A stretch of 64,000 bases of DNA from Clostridia bacterium. GTDB taxonomy: Bacteria; Bacillota; Clostridia; Oscillospirales; Acutalibacteraceae. Below, one piece after another: positions 60,562 to 64,000 of the stretch (position 1 is the first letter of the stretch; every line of letters begins with the position of its first letter). Position numbers and translations under genes: made by a program. The notes beneath the pieces were generated by a model. It did not search any database, was not told the origin of the DNA, and was given only the letters and a program-made list of their open reading frames with translations. Location of the stretch: the NCBI GenBank assembly GCA_017409845.1, contig JAFQRY010000001.1, positions 1-64,000 of the forward strand, written 5' to 3'.

Positions 60562-61608
60562 TTAATCGTTGTAAAATGTGACTCGAAATCCTGCGTGATT
60601 TAAGTTATTAATTTCCTCAAGATACTTGTTCGTTGTAACACCAATCCAGCTTATCGTTCCGAAGCAATTGTATCGATATCCATATCCTTCCAAAAGATAG
60701 ACATCTGAAATCAAGGGAACATAAAAATAGAACTCACCGACTTCATTAAAGCTTTTAATATCCACCCATTTTATGTCTCCGTTTGCATCATAAAACCCAA
60801 ACTCAATTTTTGCCACTCTTTTTCCGATAAAGTTATACCCTTCCTCATATCCATATTCATCTTCAGAAAGCAGGAATGAGCATATAGAATAAACAGAATA
60901 AGTAAATTTTTCACCTGAAAAAAAATCGGAAAACTTTAAATTAGAGTCAGACTTCGATGTAGCATCATAGTTATTATTAAACACTATAGGTTCTGTAAAC
61001 GATTCAGCTGCAATTTTCTTGCCATTAAAAACAAGAGACTCATTTTCTTCGGAAAGCTTATCGATCACACTCTTGTTCTTGTGAATATCCTCGTCATGCT
61101 TCCTGATGAAATTTTCCCACGGAAATCTTTTAACTTTCTTTTCCGTTTGGTCATGCACGACAAAAGAATCATTATCGCTCAAGTCCTCGATTTCCTCTGT
61201 GGCTTCTGTAATTTCTTCCTGATATCGCACAGCAACGCCAACTTCATCTGAATCACCTGTGTTAACATTACCGACGCTCTTTTCGACAACCACTTCAAAC
61301 ATCGGTGAATATATAACCGAATCGTTTTCATCTGTGATTTTAAGCTCACATATCCATTGTCCTTCTTTTGCAAGCATACCAGACGGAAGAACATACTCAA
61401 AAGTATCATTCACTCGTTCAGGGGGAATTGCCGATTTGTTTCCGTTGTCAAAAAAGACATCAGCAGAAAGTCCATCAAGGTTATAAATCTTTCCTGATTC
61501 GGTAAGAGTCACAACAAGTTTTCTTGAATTAAACTCCCCTGCTTTTGCATGAATTCTCTTTTGAATTCCGTTTTTAGTCAGCTCAAGAGAAAATTTGTAG
61601 ACAATCAT
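60562..61608 (-). CDS. Phage baseplate upper protein (BppU-like)
   Basis: Structural protein of 348 residues. The N-terminal 110 residues have the BppU form: VYKFSLELTKNGIQKRIHAK at the start, AGEFNSRKLVVTLTESGK, LSADVFFDNGNKS and WICELKITDENDSVIYSP near 85. A coiled linker (EEITEATEEIEDLSD near 132) connects to a beta-rich tip domain (about 205-348) likely used in receptor contact; it is unlike any known fibre. Start is ATG 61608 eight bases after AAGGAG. Confidence 0.8.
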   Translation of the reverse strand: MIVYKFSLELTKNGIQKRIHAKAGEFNSRKLVVTLTESGKIYNLDGLSADVFFDNGNKSAIPPERVNDTFEYVLPSGMLAKEGQWICELKITDENDSVIYSPMFEVVVEKSVGNVNTGDSDEVGVAVRYQEEITEATEEIEDLSDNDSFVVHDQTEKKVKRFPWENFIRKHDEDIHKNKSVIDKLSEENESLVFNGKKIAAESFTEPIVFNNNYDATSKSDSNLKFSDFFSGEKFTYSVYSICSFLLSEDEYGYEEGYNFIGKRVAKIEFGFYDANGDIKWVDIKSFNEVGEFYFYVPLISDVYLLEGYGYRYNCFGTISWIGVTTNKYLEEINNLNHAGFRVTFYND

Positions 61609-61658
61609 TTGCACCACTCCTTAATTACAAAGGGAGAGCCGAAGCTCCCCCTTCTTTT

Positions 61659-64000
61659 TTATTTTTTCTTTTTTTCTTGCTTGACCCATTCGTCAATATC
61701 TTCCGATTTTTCTTTACGGTCATAGCCAAGAGCTACATATGCGTTAAGAAGTTTTGTTCTCAAAACACTTGCTTGTGTCGGGTCGGTTTTTCTCAAAGAC
61801 AAATACTCTTCTTTGAATTCGGATGTTATACAGCTCGACAAAGCAGACTTGTCAATTCCGTACTTTTTGTATTCTCTTGCTACAGAAGCGATGTTTTTTC
61901 CCGATCTGACCGCTTCGTACCAATCATCGTATTTATCTTCTCCCGTTTTCCATTCCTCAAGCTTAAAATGTATGTCATTAGGTTTCATCTCAAACATATC
62001 CACCAAAATTTTCTCGGCATCAGATTTGCTGATTTTATCTTCTTTATACATTTTGCCAAGTGCCGTTTTAATCTGTGCGTTAGCTGTTTTCTCGTCACCA
62101 CCGTACTTCTCAAGCATATTGTTCCATTGCTTGTCATAATGTGCTTTGTCACCATTAAGATGTGCTTCTATGACTTGTTCGGCAAGATTGGGAACATCGA
62201 GAAGTTTATAGTTTGTGCTGTCATACGCACCCTTGATTGCATATTCTATACCTTTAAGTGTTGTGGGCTCATAATCTCCTGATATTATCTTTCTTGCTCC
62301 GTTAACAATCATTTCCACGTCTCTGACAACATTCTTAAAAGGTAATCCTGTCACCATTCCCGTTGCATTAAGCACAGATTTGATTTTTTCCCAAGGTGTT
62401 TTGTTTGAGTTGAGCAACGTTTTGCTGACGTCAGCAATGTTTGCAAGCACTTGAGTGTCCATTCTGTTTGAATCATATCCTTGAATGAGACTTATTAAAT
62501 CCTTAAAATAAGGAATCATATCAAAAGGCTCTCCTATTCCGCCTCTGGATTGTCCACTATGTACTGAAACATCTCCATTATCATTTCTTCCGTTTCCATA
62601 CACGACACTATGAACAGTCCGCAGGTTATTGGAGTTTTTAAGTCTATTAAATATCTCGTTAAAAGTTTTTGATCTTCGGTCATCAGACTCACGCTCCAAT
62701 TCTATCACATAATCCAAAATAAAGTTGTGCTCTCTTGCGGCAAGGTCATCAATCGATGCATAGAGAATTGTAGGCTCACTCTCATTTTCTGTGCTGTATA
62801 ATGCAAAATAAGTTTTTCCGTTTTTACTATTATACAACCATTTTGTGATATTATCAAGATAATTATCGGTTTTATAAAGCTCATTTTTTGCAACAAGTCT
62901 TATGTGTTCAAGGTCCGCCTTTGGCATATTGGGTTTCCAATATCTTTTCGTAGCAAATCTTATATCATCCTCACTTGTGTCAAACCTCTGTGACAAAGGA
63001 ATGACCTTGCCTTTGTCATCATAGGTTACCGGGTCTGCGGATTTGATTTGATTGCTGTCAAAAGCAACAGCAATACCAATCACTCCTTGTTTGCCGTATA
63101 AGATTACGCCATCATAGCCTTGTGTTCGCATTTCACTCTGCAAGTCATCGTACGATATACTTTCACTCAAACCCAAAGCGTTACATACTTCTGTTTTGAA
63201 GTTTGTTCCGTAAAACTCATATGGATTTTTAATATCAAGATATGATTTAATAATCCTCTCTCCGTATAGCTCTGTTCCGTTGAGTTGTTGTGAAGTGAAA
63301 TAATTTCCCTTGCCCAAAGACTTAAAACCTAAACCACCACGCTTTTTTGCTTTTGAATAATCAAAAACATAAAACTCCCCGTTTTCTGTTTTGGTTCCGT
63401 GATACATCACCTTCGGTGTGCCGTCTGCATTCACAATTTTGCTTGCAGGTTTGGGCTGAAATTCTGCATCATATTTCTTGACAAACGCAAACAAATCGGC
63501 TACACTATACTTAGTAGTTGAAACATCATTTGTAGATTCTGCGTGACGTGCTTTGTTCTCGTCAGTAAGGCTGCCGATGTTTTCAGCTACTTTTTCTATA
63601 TATTTAAGATTGTGAAAGCGTTTATAATCGGGATGTTTGGGGTCTTGGAATATTTCTTCAACAGTTATTTTGTAAAGTCCAACTATTCCGTTTACATCTT
63701 CTCCCAATGCATATAATTTATGATCAAATGCAATACGGTCAGTTTCAGGACTCTTTGAATTATTAGCATGATGTTCGTGTACCTCTGTGTCAAGCAAAAC
63801 TGCATTTTCAATTAAGCCACGAATGTTGGATAAGCCGAGTTCGGATAGCCTTCCTTTTCCTGCATGAGATATTGTGTTGGTTTCGCCCTGCCTTGAGATA
63901 TTAATCGTCCAACCGTCACTATCACCCTGTGTAGTATCCTTGCATACAACCGTTCCTCTTTGCTTCACTCTTTCTGCGTTGCCTGCAATATACTTAGGAA
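61659..64000 (-). CDS. Large phage polyvalent protein with ADP-ribosyltransferase-like domain, 5' truncated
   Basis: The frame is open to the window edge; about 779 residues are visible (a GTG at 63968 is internal, with NAERVKQRGT reading through it). From the visible N terminus: a domain like LPD3/PBECR of polyvalent proteins (GLSNIRGLIENAVLLDTE to LYKITVEEIF, about 55-120), then an ART-PolyVal-like domain (VMYHGTKTENGEFYVFDYSK, GLGFKSLGKGNYFTSQQLNG, GYDGVILYGKQG, AVAFDSNQIKSADP, about 190-330). A third region (PKADLEHIRLVAKN, about 345-450) looks like another LPD or nuclease-like module. The remaining helical 300 residues end in a basic tail. Such proteins are carried by phages and conjugative elements and may be injected. 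Confidence 0.8.
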   Translation of the reverse strand, partial: PKYIAGNAERVKQRGTVVCKDTTQGDSDGWTINISRQGETNTISHAGKGRLSELGLSNIRGLIENAVLLDTEVHEHHANNSKSPETDRIAFDHKLYALGEDVNGIVGLYKITVEEIFQDPKHPDYKRFHNLKYIEKVAENIGSLTDENKARHAESTNDVSTTKYSVADLFAFVKKYDAEFQPKPASKIVNADGTPKVMYHGTKTENGEFYVFDYSKAKKRGGLGFKSLGKGNYFTSQQLNGTELYGERIIKSYLDIKNPYEFYGTNFKTEVCNALGLSESISYDDLQSEMRTQGYDGVILYGKQGVIGIAVAFDSNQIKSADPVTYDDKGKVIPLSQRFDTSEDDIRFATKRYWKPNMPKADLEHIRLVAKNELYKTDNYLDNITKWLYNSKNGKTYFALYSTENESEPTILYASIDDLAAREHNFILDYVIELERESDDRRSKTFNEIFNRLKNSNNLRTVHSVVYGNGRNDNGDVSVHSGQSRGGIGEPFDMIPYFKDLISLIQGYDSNRMDTQVLANIADVSKTLLNSNKTPWEKIKSVLNATGMVTGLPFKNVVRDVEMIVNGARKIISGDYEPTTLKGIEYAIKGAYDSTNYKLLDVPNLAEQVIEAHLNGDKAHYDKQWNNMLEKYGGDEKTANAQIKTALGKMYKEDKISKSDAEKILVDMFEMKPNDIHFKLEEWKTGEDKYDDWYEAVRSGKNIASVAREYKKYGIDKSALSSCITSEFKEEYLSLRKTDPTQASVLRTKLLNAYVALGYDRKEKSEDIDEWVKQEKKKK

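Larger units (their letters stand above)
58372..64000 (-). mobile_element. Prophage right end, truncated by window edge
   Basis: Leftward phage genes run to the window edge: polyvalent protein, baseplate protein, small unknown, XhlA-like protein, holin and endolysin, then a small ORF. The lysis genes are next to the tRNA-fMet gene, the usual end opposite the integrase, which would lie beyond the window. The tRNA side is inferred as the attachment site; no duplicate core can be checked here. Sequence is more AT-rich than the host part. Confidence 0.8.

Noticed and set aside
63966-63968. GTG as true start of the polyvalent protein
   Set aside because: The frame stays open and protein-like upstream to the window edge, and no ribosome binding site precedes the codon.

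Overview
The window looks like a chromosomal segment of a gut-type Clostridia bacterium, most likely Oscillospiraceae/Ruminococcaceae. The reasons are the moderate GC content, Gram-positive ribosome binding sites and promoters, a GTP-type PEP carboxykinase, many GPH-type sugar transporters and glycosidases, DUF5696 and FHA-protease proteins, and a bacterial serpin of the kind known from Eubacterium siraeum. Taxonomy is inferred from gene content only.

Left edge (1-1390): the 3' part of a large serine recombinase, probably the end of an integrated element. 1391-6797 is a leftward block: Gfo/Idh oxidoreductase, nagB, metG, tatD and a PHP phosphoesterase. 6887-8679 holds two xylose-isomerase-like sugar epimerases on the + strand. 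A GPH-type sugar transporter (minus) and an acyl-CoA/AMP ligase (plus) diverge around 10.3 kb. An alpha/beta hydrolase, an aldose 1-epimerase-like protein, and divergent alkD-like and trmB genes follow. A Y-family polymerase-yolD pair sits behind a dispersed repeat at 15.8 kb.

18.0-29.8 kb is mostly leftward: a BlaR1-like membrane peptidase with an unusually long outer sensor and its BlaI repressor with two visible operators, a HAD phosphatase, a YdcF-like protein, pckG with a structured leader, the tsaD-rimI-phosphatase-polA run, and a zinc-ribbon membrane protein. 29.9-39.0 kb is rightward: an AT-rich zinc-ribbon protein, dusB, a clan-A glycosidase-like protein, nadE, and a four-gene operon of sigma factor, single-pass membrane protein, duplicated-domain exported protein and serpin lipoprotein. 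The exported protein shares a recognisable segment with the far end of the BlaR1 sensor, which links the two envelope-signalling loci.

39.0-45.7 kb is leftward: purple-acid-phosphatase-like enzyme, GH27 alpha-galactosidase, rlmA-type methyltransferase, sugar epimerase, then (past a TetR gene) a small membrane export protein and a NUDIX protein with an extra N-terminal domain. 45.9-52.5 kb is rightward: response regulator, histidine kinase and DUF5696 lipoprotein in overlapping frames, then a MIF-like tautomerase, a ComEA-like protein and asnS. 52.6-58.0 kb is leftward: a protease-TM-FHA fusion, a large glycosidase-like protein and its GPH transporter.

58.3 kb to the right edge: an initiator tRNA(fMet) gene, followed by the end of a prophage in leftward orientation (small ORF, M23/SH3 endolysin, holin, XhlA-like protein, baseplate protein, and a giant polyvalent protein with an ADP-ribosyltransferase-like domain that runs off the window). 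No CRISPR array, rRNA or IS transposase was seen.
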